A stretch of 64,000 bases of DNA from Acetobacter fabarum. Its GTDB lineage: Bacteria; Pseudomonadota; Alphaproteobacteria; Acetobacterales; Acetobacteraceae. The DNA lies in the NCBI RefSeq assembly GCF_011516925.1, contig NZ_WOTG01000009.1:23722-87721 (forward strand), given 5' to 3'. The first letter of the stretch is position 1. Each line of letters starts with the position of its first letter. Below the pieces are notes generated by a model. That model saw only the letters and a program-made list of their open reading frames with translations, was not told the origin of the DNA and did not search any database. Positions 1 to 8,265 of the stretch are shown here, piece after piece. Position numbers and translations under genes: made by a program.

Positions 1-317
1 TGACCCCTTTGCTGACCCACGACCTGCCCGGCCTTGCAGGCAAGGAGGGGGCTATGGTGCTGGTGGATTACCCACCCGGTGGGGCAGACCCTGTGCACCG
101 GCATAATGCCTCTGTTTTTGTGTATGTGCTTCAGGGCAGTGTGATTATGCAGGTCAAAGGGCAGGCTGCTGTAACACTGCATGAGGGACAAAGCTTTTTT
201 GAAGGCCCGGCAGATGTGCATCTTGTGGGGCGTAATGCCAGTACTATTGCACCTGCGCGGTTTATTGCCTTTTTCGTCAAGAACAAGGCTGCTCCCTTTG
301 TTGCTCCCGCCCCTTGA
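1..317 (+). CDS. Cupin-domain protein (5' partial)
   Basis: Small single-domain cupin; the reading frame is already open at the left edge, so the N-terminus probably lies outside the window. The visible part has the two cupin blocks: PPGGADPVHRHN (metal-ligand type His-x-His) and, about 35 residues later, EGQSFFEGPADVHLVGRN. This is the double-stranded beta-helix fold used by small metal-binding or sensing proteins. It ends 18 bp before the downstream reductase, so the two may be co-transcribed. The ligand or reaction cannot be read from sequence. Confidence 0.7.
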   Translation, partial: TPLLTHDLPGLAGKEGAMVLVDYPPGGADPVHRHNASVFVYVLQGSVIMQVKGQAAVTLHEGQSFFEGPADVHLVGRNASTIAPARFIAFFVKNKAAPFVAPAP

Positions 318-335
318 ACAGACGGATAAACAGGC

Positions 336-1244
336 ATGAAGATTCTTGTAGCCGGAGCCAGTGGTGCGCTGGGCCGTCCCCTGATCACGCAGTTGCGCCA
401 TGCAGGGCATACAGTATGGGGCATGGCACAAAGCCCGTGTGGGGTGGAGGTGGTTGGCGCGCTTGGTGCGGGGGTAGTGCAGGGGAATGCGCTGGACCGC
501 TCAGCAGTTTTTGCCATTATGGAGCAGGTGCGCCCCGACTGCGTGGTGGACCAGCTAACATCGCTCCCGGCCAGTCCGTTTGACCTGCCCCAAAGGCTGC
601 CTGCCGACCGGGTTATACGCCTGCAAGGGGGCGGCAACCTGTTTGATGCGGCACAGGCCTGTGGCGTAAAGCGATATATCCAGCAGTCCTGCGGCTTTTA
701 TCTTGATGGAGCCGGTGCGCTGGCGGACGATACGGCTGCACTCAAAACCACAGCCCCCGGCCATGTGGGGGAGAGTGCACGCATGTATGCTGCGTTGGAA
801 AACCGGGTTATCAACACAACAGATATGCAGGGAATAGCCCTGAGATACGGCTTTTTTTATGGCCCCCATACATGGTACGACCCCGAAGGGGCCTTTACCA
901 CCCATATGCGCCGGGGCGAGGTGGCCATAATTGGGGCAGGGCGGAGCGTGTTCTCCTTTATTCATGTAGAGGATGCCGCAGCAGCAACCGTATCTGCCCT
1001 GACTGCGTCAAAGGGTATTTACAATGTGGTGGATGACCAGCCAGTACGGGTGCAGGCATGGCTACCAGCCTATGCCCGGTGGGTTGGTGCTCCCCCGCCG
1101 GGGCATATGGATGAGCAAACTGCCATGCAGCAACTGGGGCCGGAAAGTGTATATTACCAGAACCAGCTTGATGGTGCGAGCAACCACAAGGCGCGGCGTG
1201 TTCTGGGCCTTAACCCACGTCCGCAGCCATGGGGCGTAGTGTAG
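336..1244 (+). CDS. NAD(P)-dependent epimerase/dehydratase-like protein (SDR family)
   Basis: 302 residues. The N-terminus MKILVAGASGALGRPL carries the glycine-rich Rossmann motif of extended/atypical short-chain dehydrogenases. The later block RYGFFYGPHTWY and the FSFIHVEDAAAATVSAL segment match the nucleoside-diphosphate-sugar epimerase-like group. The usual Tyr-x3-Lys catalytic pair is not clear: the best candidate, MYAALENR, has Glu where Lys is expected, so it may be an atypical SDR or act non-catalytically. It follows the cupin closely. The substrate is unknown. Confidence 0.75.
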   Translation: MKILVAGASGALGRPLITQLRHAGHTVWGMAQSPCGVEVVGALGAGVVQGNALDRSAVFAIMEQVRPDCVVDQLTSLPASPFDLPQRLPADRVIRLQGGGNLFDAAQACGVKRYIQQSCGFYLDGAGALADDTAALKTTAPGHVGESARMYAALENRVINTTDMQGIALRYGFFYGPHTWYDPEGAFTTHMRRGEVAIIGAGRSVFSFIHVEDAAAATVSALTASKGIYNVVDDQPVRVQAWLPAYARWVGAPPPGHMDEQTAMQQLGPESVYYQNQLDGASNHKARRVLGLNPRPQPWGVV

Positions 1245-1271
1245 GTACTGGTAAAAATACGGCCTTGTAAA

Positions 1272-1685
1272 TCAGTTTTCGGTGCCGCTTGCGGTATTTA
1301 TGGCCTGCGCGGCAACGTAGCCTGCGCTCACACTGAGCATGCACAGCCCGACAGACAGACCGATATTGAGAAGTGCCCGCCCGGGTGCTCCGTTTTTAAG
1401 CAGGTCAAGCGTTTGCAGGCTGAAGGAGGAAAACGTGGTGTACCCCCCGCATAGCCCGACCATAAACACCAGCCTTCCGGTTTCGGACACGGGCAGGCGG
1501 CCGCCTGCTGCGGTCAGGGTGCCAAAAAAGGCAATGGCAAACGAACCGGATACATTAATGGCAATTGTCCCCCATGGCAGAACCTGGCTCCAGCGCAGGG
1601 TTGCCAGCCCCACCCAGTAACGCAGCAATGTGCCAGCAGCCCCGGCCAGACCGATAAGAAGAGAGGGTAAAATGTTGGTCAACAT
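1272..1685 (-). CDS. crcB: Fluoride ion channel CrcB/Fluc
   Basis: 137 residues with four hydrophobic segments, the usual size for a Fluc subunit. Diagnostic motifs are GAAGTLLRYW near the N-terminus, INVSGSFAIAFFGT in the second helix, and GGYTTFSSFSLQT, whose Thr/Phe residues line the fluoride pathway. The protein forms a dual-topology dimer in the inner membrane and exports fluoride. No fluoride riboswitch was recognised upstream. The gene is convergent with the SDR gene and followed on the same strand by the stress-protein gene reading toward it. Confidence 0.93.
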   Translation of the reverse strand: MLTNILPSLLIGLAGAAGTLLRYWVGLATLRWSQVLPWGTIAINVSGSFAIAFFGTLTAAGGRLPVSETGRLVFMVGLCGGYTTFSSFSLQTLDLLKNGAPGRALLNIGLSVGLCMLSVSAGYVAAQAINTASGTEN

Positions 1686-1716
1686 GGAAAACTCTGTGCC
1701 TGTGGTTCTGTGTTTA

Positions 1717-2535
1717 TCAATGGTGGGTCAGTATTGGCCATGTGGCATGGGCAAGCAGGTCCACGGTGGGGCCGCCAAATAGCCATTCAATAAAATGCGG
1801 TCGGCCGTATGCTCCCATAACCAGCAGGTCTGCCCCCGCCTGCGTGGCGCGTGCGCGAAGTTGCTCGCCCACGCTTTGTTCTGTCAGAACAAACCGCTCC
1901 AGCGTGACCGCCACGCCAAGCGTGCGCAGTGTGGCCAGTAATGTGGGGTCTGCAACCGCGTTGGGGTGGTGTTCCCCTAACAGAATGCTCACGCGCTCAG
2001 CCGTGCGGAGCAGGGGCATGGCGGCGGCGGTGGCGCGGTGCAGGTTGGGGGTGTCCTGCCAGGCTATAACGGGGTGTTGGCCAAAGCCCGGCTGTGGTGT
2101 GGGTGGGGCAATAAGCACCGTTGCCTGTGCATCGTACAGGGCAGCGGCAAAGCTCTGCCGGGTTGTTGGTGTAGTGGCTGCGCTGGCCGGGCCGAGAACA
2201 ACAAAATCGGCTTTGCTGGCGGCAAGGCTCAGGGTTGTGCGCGGTGGGCCTGCCTGTTCCACCCATTGGGCATGGGGGCTGCCCTGCGCTGTGCTGCGCC
2301 AGTGTTCAAAAATCTGGCGGATGGCGCGGGCACGGGTGGCAACCGTTTGCGCAAAGTGGGCCTGTTGTGCGGGGTCTGGCAGCCCTTCATCCGGGCTTTG
2401 AAAATCAGGGTCCGTGGCGGGCATGGGGTGGAAGGCGCAAATATCCGCCCCTCCCAGCCGGGCAGCCAGTTGGCCTGCGGTGTGCAGGGTCAAGGCTGCG
2501 GTCTGGGCATCGTCCAGAACAGCGATCAGGCGCAT
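1717..2535 (-). CDS. Tandem universal stress protein
   Basis: 272 residues with two UspA-type halves. The first runs from MRLIAVLDDAQ to VLIAPP; the second ends in VMGAYGRPHFIEWLFGG plus TVDLLAHATWPIL, the Gly-rich nucleotide-binding signature of the ATP-binding Usp class. The start at 2535 is chosen because it begins the first Usp strand and has AGGAA upstream; the frame stays open further but that extension looks non-coding (Pro/His-rich). Expected to be a cytoplasmic dimer-like stress protein. Confidence 0.85.
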   Translation of the reverse strand: MRLIAVLDDAQTAALTLHTAGQLAARLGGADICAFHPMPATDPDFQSPDEGLPDPAQQAHFAQTVATRARAIRQIFEHWRSTAQGSPHAQWVEQAGPPRTTLSLAASKADFVVLGPASAATTPTTRQSFAAALYDAQATVLIAPPTPQPGFGQHPVIAWQDTPNLHRATAAAMPLLRTAERVSILLGEHHPNAVADPTLLATLRTLGVAVTLERFVLTEQSVGEQLRARATQAGADLLVMGAYGRPHFIEWLFGGPTVDLLAHATWPILTHH

Positions 2536-2830
2536 TGCAAGGGGTTCCTGCCTGTGCGGTTGGTGGGGGTGGGGCAAAGCCCGGTCTGGTTGTGTATGCG
2601 GGGCATGGTTTTGGACGCACTCCTCCCTCACGCATGGTTTTGCGGGGTAGGAATCATCAGCCAGTAAGGCGGTTCGATTTTGGCGGGCCAAAATCCGGCA
2701 GAGTCCATTGCCGTGCCTGAGTATGAATAAAACACGCCTACCAAGTCAATCCTGCCTGTATTGGCACGGCGTGCGCGGGGGAGTCTCTGGCGGATTTGCA
2801 GGGGTTAGGGACGGATTTTAAAAACATATC
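2536..2830. other. Intergenic region between the stress gene and the PadR operon
   Basis: About 300 bp separating divergent genes. It should contain the promoters for both. Apart from the operator-like repeats at its right end (listed separately) I see no gene, hairpin terminator or RNA motif in it. Confidence 0.4.
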
Positions 2831-2871
2831 CCGATATATCTTTACTTACGATATATCGGAATGTATATCGG
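2831..2871 (+). promoter_or_regulatory. Operator-like repeats upstream of the padR-type regulator
   Basis: CCGATATATC (2831-2840) and its exact inverse GATATATCGG (2850-2859) are separated by 9 bp. A third half-site, GTATATCGG, lies at 2863-2871 and abuts the start codon. The arrangement fits autoregulation by the adjacent winged-helix PadR protein, as known for YqjI, which represses its own gene and the ferric reductase gene yqjH. The binding protein is inferred from position. Confidence 0.65.
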
Positions 2872-2875
2872 AGTT

Positions 2876-3472
2876 ATGAAACACAAAAACAGACACGCAG
2901 GCGGTCGCTACCGCCACCAGTTTTTTGCCCCCGAAGGTCGGTCCGATCTGGCAGGGCATGGCCGCCACCACCACGGGCGGGGCGGCGGCGGACGGCGGGG
3001 TGGCCGCCACAGACTGTTCGATTACGGGGAGATGCGTCTGCTCGTACTGAGCCTGATCGGGGAAAACCCGACCTATGGGTATGAACTGATCAAAACCATA
3101 GAAGACAAGTTTGCAGGCAGCTACACGCCCAGCCCCGGTGTGATTTACCCCACACTCACATGGCTGGAAGAAGCCGGGCACATCCGCCCCGCAGAGCAGA
3201 GTGGGCGCAAGACGTACCACATCACGCCCGAAGGGGAGGCGTATCTGGCGGCTAATAGTGCGGACCTGCACGCCATTCTTACCCGTGCTGCCAGCACCGA
3301 TGCGCCAGAACATGGCGGGCGGCGGAATGCACCGGTACCCGTGCTGCGCGCGATGGAAAACCTGAAAACCGCCCTTCGCCTGAAGCTGCGCAACGGCGGG
3401 CTAAGTGCGCAGGAAGCGGAACAGATTGCCGCCCTGCTGGACGAGGCCGCCCGCGCAATCAGCCAGACATAA
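2876..3472 (+). CDS. PadR-family, His-rich metal-responsive regulator (YqjI-like)
   Basis: 198 residues. The N-terminal ~45 residues are rich in His, Gly and Arg (GHGRHHHGRGGGGRRGG), followed by a PadR winged helix: FDYGEMRLLVLSLIGENP, YGYELIKTIEDKFAG, and the signature YTPSPGVIYPTLTWLEEAGH. The layout is that of Escherichia coli YqjI, a nickel-binding repressor of the ferric reductase yqjH. Here the metal-binding tail is His-rich without cysteine. The start at 2876 is preferred; an in-frame ATG at 2861 sits inside the operator repeats. The next gene is a yqjH-type reductase, which supports the assignment. Confidence 0.85.
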   Translation: MKHKNRHAGGRYRHQFFAPEGRSDLAGHGRHHHGRGGGGRRGGRHRLFDYGEMRLLVLSLIGENPTYGYELIKTIEDKFAGSYTPSPGVIYPTLTWLEEAGHIRPAEQSGRKTYHITPEGEAYLAANSADLHAILTRAASTDAPEHGGRRNAPVPVLRAMENLKTALRLKLRNGGLSAQEAEQIAALLDEAARAISQT

Positions 3473-3517
3473 GCGCCATTGGAGCATCCTCCACGCTCAT
3501 TCAGGGACCAGACAGAG

Positions 3518-4300
3518 ATGAACAACACAGCTAAAGAACAGGCATGGCCATCTGCACCAGCAAGTGAGTCCGTGCGCCACCCGCTACGCAGGCGTAGCCT
3601 GAGCGTGGTGGCTGTGGAGCGCCTGACCCCCCATATGATCCGTATAACCCTGAGCGGGCCGGATATGGCGGATTTTGTCAGTGCTTCCCCCGATGACCAT
3701 ATTAAAATCTTCCTGCTCGGAGCCGATGGTGTGGAAGTGCGCAGGGATTACACACCACGCCGCTATAACCGGCAGAATGCAACGCTGGTGCTGGACTTTG
3801 TGGACCATCACGCAGGCCCGGCCGCGGCATGGGCGCGCACGGCCAGCGTAGGTGCACAACTGGATATTGGTGGGCCAAAAGGTTCGCGCGTTATTGCAGG
3901 CCCGGTCGCGCAATGGCTCCTTGTGGGGGATGAAACAGCTTTGCCAGCCATTGGCCGCAGGGTGGAGGAACTTCCCGCCCATGCAGCAGTAACAACCGTT
4001 GTTGCCGTGCCCGGGCCGCAAGATGAGCAGAGTTTTGCAACCTCTGCCAGCCATGGCGCGTACTGGGTACACCGGCCCATGGCGCAGGCGGATCAGGCAC
4101 AGGCCCTTGTGGCGGCACTGGACAAGGTCTGTATTGAACCGGGCACCTTTGTCTGGGTTGGGGCAGAAGCGCATGTTGCCCGGGCCGTGCGGCAGTACCT
4201 GCTGGAAGAACGTTGCGTACCCGCCCAGTGGATAAAGGCAGCGGGATACTGGATTATGGGGCAGGGGGATGCCTCGGTCCGGGATGTCGCGGAGTTTTAA
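3518..4300 (+). CDS. Siderophore-interacting protein / NADPH-dependent ferric reductase (YqjH/ViuB-like)
   Basis: 260 residues. The N-terminal FAD domain contains RDYTPRRYN, the signature of SIP-family flavoreductases, preceded by MIRITLSGPDMADF. The C-terminal NAD(P)H domain contains GDETALPAIGR and ends WIKAAGYWIMGQGDA, as in ViuB/YqjH. The enzyme reduces ferric siderophore in the cytoplasm to release ferrous iron. The ATG at 3518 is chosen over a TTG at 3479. It is 45 bp behind the YqjI-like regulator, its expected repressor, and 45 bp ahead of an IsdG-like gene. Confidence 0.88.
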   Translation: MNNTAKEQAWPSAPASESVRHPLRRRSLSVVAVERLTPHMIRITLSGPDMADFVSASPDDHIKIFLLGADGVEVRRDYTPRRYNRQNATLVLDFVDHHAGPAAAWARTASVGAQLDIGGPKGSRVIAGPVAQWLLVGDETALPAIGRRVEELPAHAAVTTVVAVPGPQDEQSFATSASHGAYWVHRPMAQADQAQALVAALDKVCIEPGTFVWVGAEAHVARAVRQYLLEERCVPAQWIKAAGYWIMGQGDASVRDVAEF

Positions 4301-4345
4301 GGATCAGGCCACCCCGCCACCTGTATGGAAAGGAACAGACAGACC

Positions 4346-4666
4346 ATGCCCCATTACATTGCCATGAACCGTTTTGTGGTCCCGCCTGAAAACGAGGAGG
4401 CCTTCCGCCAGCGCTGGCTGGAGCGCGAGGTGCTGTTGCAGAGTGTGCCCGGTTTTATCAGCTTCCAGTTTCTGCAAGGCCCGGAAAAGGAAGGCGGCAG
4501 GCTTTATGCCTCCCATACCGTATGGGCGTCATACGATGCGTTTGTAGGCTGGACCCAGTCCGAGCAGTTCCGTCAGGCCCATGCGGGGGCCGGGCAGGGG
4601 CGTGCCCTGACCGCAGGCCCGCCGGTGTTTGAAGGCTTTACGGTGTTACAGAACGTACCGGCCTGA
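4346..4666 (+). CDS. IsdG/HmoA-like antibiotic-biosynthesis-monooxygenase domain protein
   Basis: 106 residues, one ABM ferredoxin-like domain. MNRFVVPPENEEAFRQRW, PGFISFQFLQG and the run of Trp and His in VWASYDAFVGWTQSEQF with RQAH match haem-degrading monooxygenases of the IsdG/HmoA type. Start at 4346 has AGGA 11 bp upstream; the frame also has an ATG at 4325. As the third gene of an iron-reductase operon, a role in releasing iron from haem is reasonable, but ABM domains also occur in other oxidoreductases. Confidence 0.72.
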   Translation: MPHYIAMNRFVVPPENEEAFRQRWLEREVLLQSVPGFISFQFLQGPEKEGGRLYASHTVWASYDAFVGWTQSEQFRQAHAGAGQGRALTAGPPVFEGFTVLQNVPA

Positions 4667-4701
4667 GCGGGAACCAACCCCTGTTCCTGCGTGTGCGGGG
4701 G

Positions 4702-5370
4702 TTAGTTTGAATGCAGGTTGTCGGGGAGCTTGTTCCCCATTTTTTCCCACGCGTAATCGGCATTCCAGACTTCCAGCAGGTCATCCAGATGGGTGGCGCA
4801 CAAAAGGGCCAGCTTGGGTTCAAACGCGCGCCCGGCTTCTTGTTGCAGAATTTTCCTGACCGCTTCGGGTGTCCAGGAGTGCTTGTAATTGCGCTTGGAC
4901 AGGCAGGCATCAATGGTATCCGCCACGGATATAACCTGCACCCATAGCGGAATATGTGCCCCTTTAAGCCCAAGCGGGTAGCCTGTGCCATCCCACCGTT
5001 CATGGTGGAGCAGGGCGGCATCCATGACTTCACGCGGGAATTCGTGCTCGTACCATTGCAGCACGCCAAGCCCCAGCAGAGGGTGCTTGCGAATAACGCC
5101 TTTTTCTTCCGGGGTCAGTGGGCGTGGTGCGTGCAGGATGTCCCGCCCGGTCAGCACCTTGCCTGTGTCGTGCAGTTCCCCGGCAAGCTGGATAATGTCC
5201 TGGTCCAGCCCCAGTCCCGCCAGTTCGTTGATCCGCGTAGCCAGCAACCCAACGCGACGACCATGCCCGTTCTGGATATTGCTCACACCCTTAATAAACT
5301 CCTTGTGGGGGAGTGATGGAGGGGGAAGCGTTCCGGCATCCCACATAGGGGCAATGGTACAGTCAGGCAT
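4702..5370 (-). CDS. HD-GYP domain c-di-GMP phosphodiesterase
   Basis: 222 residues from the start at 5370. HD-GYP features in order: HGRRVGLLATRI, LAGELHDTGK (the HD pair), ILHAPRPLTPEE, IRKHPLLG, ALLHHERWDGTGYPLGL (HHExxDGxGYP signature) and ISVADTIDACL. This family hydrolyses cyclic di-GMP with a di-iron or di-metal centre. There is no receiver or other sensory domain; only ~40 residues precede the catalytic fold. The longer frame to 5526 is unlikely because the DNA turns AT-rich there. A diguanylate cyclase gene lies immediately upstream on the same strand. Confidence 0.85.
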   Translation of the reverse strand: MPDCTIAPMWDAGTLPPPSLPHKEFIKGVSNIQNGHGRRVGLLATRINELAGLGLDQDIIQLAGELHDTGKVLTGRDILHAPRPLTPEEKGVIRKHPLLGLGVLQWYEHEFPREVMDAALLHHERWDGTGYPLGLKGAHIPLWVQVISVADTIDACLSKRNYKHSWTPEAVRKILQQEAGRAFEPKLALLCATHLDDLLEVWNADYAWEKMGNKLPDNLHSN

Positions 5371-5697
5371 ACATAGTTTACTCGTGGAGATTGAATGCGA
5401 TTTATTCAGTTTTCGTTGGGTGATTTTATAAGCAATAAAATACGCAGTAAACTCAGAAAAAAAATTATTACCAAGAAAACATGGCGCTTCTGCACTGCAA
5501 TTGTTGCAATGCCAGAAGGGAAACACAGCCCAGCGTACAGGAAAAACGCGGGAAAAGGCATATAAAATTGTTTTTATTCAATGCACTGTGCATAAATCCG
5601 CCATGCGCGGGATGCAGCCTCCCGCCTCCGTTCCTTTTGTGTGTAGCAAGGAACGCGAGCAGCAATGCTGATATATTCGTAATATAATCAGGCGTTT
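5371..5697. other. AT-rich intergenic region between the two c-di-GMP genes
   Basis: About 327 bp, clearly more AT-rich than its surroundings. On the minus strand it follows the diguanylate cyclase and precedes the HD-GYP gene. An imperfect AT-rich hairpin (arms CTGATATATT and AATATAATCAG, 5667-5690) lies just after the cyclase stop and could be its transcript end. The rest should hold the phosphodiesterase promoter. No coding potential seen. Confidence 0.4.
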
Positions 5698-7014
5698 TTA
5701 AGAGGCGTGGTGCGTTGTTACAATGCGGTTGCGGCCATTGTTCTTGGCTTTGTAAAGCGCCTCATCCGCCTGATGGATCAGCAGGCGGGCATTGGTTTCG
5801 CCCTCGAACGTGGTGACCCCGCCAGAGAGAGTGACATGCACCTGATCATTGGAGGAGAGCGTAAGCGCCTGTTCCGCCAGCGCATGACGGATACGCTCCG
5901 CACAGGCCAGACCATCCGCCAGTGGGGCCTCGGTCAGGACAATCAGGAACTCCTCGCCCCCGTAGCGGAAGATAAAGTCGTTGGCGCGGACGTTGGCAGC
6001 AATAATCTCGGCCACAAAGCATAGCACTTCATCGCCCACCAGATGGCCAAAGCGGTCATTGATTTTTTTGAAGTGGTCAATGTCCAGAATAACCAGACTG
6101 AATGGTTTTTCGTGCGTCAGGGCAAAGGTAATTTCGTTCTGGATCACCACATCAAGGAACCGGCGGTTGAACACCTTGGTCAGCGGGTCGCGCCCGTTTT
6201 CCACTTCCTCCAGATGCCGGAACACGCGCCCGATCAGGAACGTGAGTTTGGTAATGGCCTTGTGGAGTTCGGTGGGGAAGTCCGACGGAATAACACCGGA
6301 TTGGCGGATGGCCGTAATCTTGGCATCCAGCTCACGCACCTTGCGCTGGATTTCATTGGCCTCGTGCGTACCTTTGAACAGGCTCATGCCTTTATGGGTC
6401 AGCCACAGACCGAACTCGGATTCCGCAATGGTGGGCAGGTCTTCGGGGTGGCCTTTGCACAGGCAGTAGAATGCCTGCGTGCTCCAGCCCGAGAAGGTGC
6501 TGATCTGTGTTTCTTTTTCGTAGGAAATATTGTGCCCGAGCGAGACAAGGCGGAAGGCCTCGTCACTTTCCACCTTCTTGCGGAAGCTGACGTCATAGGC
6601 CTTGATCATGAACTTGAAGGCAAAGTCCATCATGTTGTTCAGGTAGATAATGGCGGCAATAACGTCGTCTTTATCTGATGTGGCGGCTTTTATGCCCTCA
6701 ATCAGTGCCTGTTTGATAATGTAGATCCCGTACACCACAATATCGGTCGGAATCTCAAGCTGGGCATGAACTGCCCCCACACGGCACTGGAGTTCGCTCA
6801 GGTCCTCAACATGGTCGGCATCGGTAAAGAACAGGCTCTGGATCCAGGCCAGAAGCTGGGGCCGCATTTTGACCTCAACCGTTTCCTTTTCCAGAAAAAT
6901 AGCGGCGCGTTTGTGCTGGAACAGTGCGGAGTAAAAAAGGTTTACGCAGGTCGGCCCGGATTGTGTGACCACAGCGCGCAACAGCTCGCGAACATGCGCC
7001 GGTGTCTCGTTCAT
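5698..7014 (-). CDS. Globin-coupled sensor diguanylate cyclase
   Basis: 438 residues. The N-terminal ~150 residues form a globin-coupled sensor; the proximal haem His is in VGAVHAQLEIPTDIVVYG. A ~120-residue middle domain follows, and a GGDEF domain (from about 270) has DPLTKVFNRRFLD, LDIDHFKKINDRFGH and the active-site loop YGGEEFLIVL. The product-inhibition I-site RAND lies five residues before GGEEF, so both activity and feedback are predicted. The start at 7014 has AAGGAG upstream and beats ATGs at 7113, 7065 and 7026. Such proteins (E. coli DosC type) make c-di-GMP in response to oxygen. Confidence 0.9.
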   Translation of the reverse strand: MNETPAHVRELLRAVVTQSGPTCVNLFYSALFQHKRAAIFLEKETVEVKMRPQLLAWIQSLFFTDADHVEDLSELQCRVGAVHAQLEIPTDIVVYGIYIIKQALIEGIKAATSDKDDVIAAIIYLNNMMDFAFKFMIKAYDVSFRKKVESDEAFRLVSLGHNISYEKETQISTFSGWSTQAFYCLCKGHPEDLPTIAESEFGLWLTHKGMSLFKGTHEANEIQRKVRELDAKITAIRQSGVIPSDFPTELHKAITKLTFLIGRVFRHLEEVENGRDPLTKVFNRRFLDVVIQNEITFALTHEKPFSLVILDIDHFKKINDRFGHLVGDEVLCFVAEIIAANVRANDFIFRYGGEEFLIVLTEAPLADGLACAERIRHALAEQALTLSSNDQVHVTLSGGVTTFEGETNARLLIHQADEALYKAKNNGRNRIVTTHHAS

Positions 7015-7402
7015 TGTCTCCTTCATTTGATCGAGGGGGGACAAGGTAATGAATGCGGGAGACATATGTGAACGGAACCCTTTGAAAGCACTATATAAAA
7101 TATGATTCGGCACGGAGTGTTAATAACGCGGGACAAGAACCAAATCAGTTGACGAACGGCACAGTATAATACCAACCGCGTTTATAATACAAAGCACAGC
7201 CTGTGGTATTTATGCATATCACAACCAATGTGCCTGTGTGGCTGTTGTGGTTTGGTGTTTATAACATGGCTCTATGCTTTTTGTGCTGTGTGGTCGGGGG
7301 CATGCGGCATGCCGTGCAAGGGGGCGGACTTTATACCCTAACGGCATGGATGCAAGGGGTGCGTGCATGGCGGGAGCAGGTGGGTGACTGCTAATTTTTA
7401 TT
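7015..7402. other. Intergenic region upstream of the diguanylate cyclase and piuC
   Basis: Divergent spacer that should carry both promoters. TATAAT-like hexamers occur at 7165-7170 and 7183-7188. A 60-codon frame from the ATG at 7212 to 7394 encodes a short hydrophobic peptide (VPVWLLWFGVYNMALCF) but has no convincing ribosome site, so I do not call it a gene. The right end carries the Fur box listed next. Confidence 0.4.
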
Positions 7403-7421
7403 GATAATCATTCTCATAATC
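7403..7421 (+). promoter_or_regulatory. Fur box upstream of piuC
   Basis: GATAATCATTCTCATAATC matches the 19-bp Fur consensus GATAATGATAATCATTATC at 15 of 19 positions. It lies about 45 bp before the PiuC-type hydroxylase start, where a bound Fe-Fur repressor would block transcription. PiuC genes are commonly iron-repressed. A related site (15 of 19 identical to this one) precedes the non-coding unit at 13.3 kb. Confidence 0.8.
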
Positions 7422-7464
7422 ACCTATAAGCGGCCCACATAGCCAACCCAAGGAGCACAGGCGC

Positions 7465-8148
7465 ATGCTGGTCCATATTCCCAAAGTTCTGACGGAGGAG
7501 GAGGTCGCGCGTTTCCGCCAGATTCTGGAGCAGCAGAACTGGGTGGATGGCAAGGTAACCGCGGGGGACCAGTCCGCCAAAGCCAAATACAACCTCCAGA
7601 TTCCGCAGGACAGTGAGGCCAGTAAATATCTGGGGGACCTGATTTTGCAGGCACTGGGCCGCAACCCGCTGTTCCACAGTGCGGCCCTGCCACTGCGTGT
7701 TTATCCTCCCCTGTTCAATCGTTACGATCAGGGCATGCAGTTTGACATGCATGTGGATAATGCCGTTCGGCCCGTGCCCGGCACGGGGTTCCGCCTGCGC
7801 ACGGATGTTTCCTCCACCCTGTTTTTAAGTGGACCGGATGAGTATGACGGAGGGGAGCTGGTTATTCAGGACACGTACGGCCAGCAGAGTGTCAAGCTGC
7901 CAGCGGGGGATATGGTGGTGTACCCGTCCACCAGCCTGCATGCGGTCAGCCCCATTACGCGGGGGAGCCGCTGGGCATCATTCTTCTGGACCCAGTCCAT
8001 GGTGCGGGACGACACACAACGTGCGTTACTGTACCAGTTTGACTGCTCGATTATGGAAACACGCAAGGCCCTGCCCGATAACCACCCCGCCGTACTGGAG
8101 CTGACCGCAACCTACCACAACCTCATGCGCCAGTGGGCGGAGCTGTAA
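7465..8148 (+). CDS. piuC: Fe(II)/2-oxoglutarate-dependent PKHD-type hydroxylase (PiuC/YbiX family)
   Basis: 227 residues, the normal family length. The iron-binding facial triad is visible: His and Asp in FDMHVDNAV and the distal His in [12 protein letters not shown], with the 2-oxoglutarate-binding Arg in GSRWASFFW. The core [19 protein letters not shown] is typical of prolyl-4-hydroxylase-like dioxygenases. AGGAG stands 8 bp before the ATG. Members are usually iron-repressed and linked to TonB-dependent siderophore receptors; here no receptor follows, and the upstream Fur box is the link to iron. Confidence 0.9.
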   Translation: MLVHIPKVLTEEEVARFRQILEQQNWVDGKVTAGDQSAKAKYNLQIPQDSEASKYLGDLILQALGRNPLFHSAALPLRVYPPLFNRYDQGMQFDMHVDNAVRPVPGTGFRLRTDVSSTLFLSGPDEYDGGELVIQDTYGQQSVKLPAGDMVVYPSTSLHAVSPITRGSRWASFFWTQSMVRDDTQRALLYQFDCSIMETRKALPDNHPAVLELTATYHNLMRQWAEL

Positions 8149-8265
8149 CGCATCAGGCACCGCCACAGATGGCGCACCATGGACCGGGCAGCCTTTTGGC
8201 CCATGGAGCGTTAACAGGGGGTATGGAGCGGCCCAATGGCTGGATGCCGCCATGAGGGAGGTTTT

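Noticed and set aside
7149..7170. TTGACG followed by TATAAT looked like a strong promoter.
   Set aside because: The spacer is only 10 bp, too short for a sigma-70 promoter.
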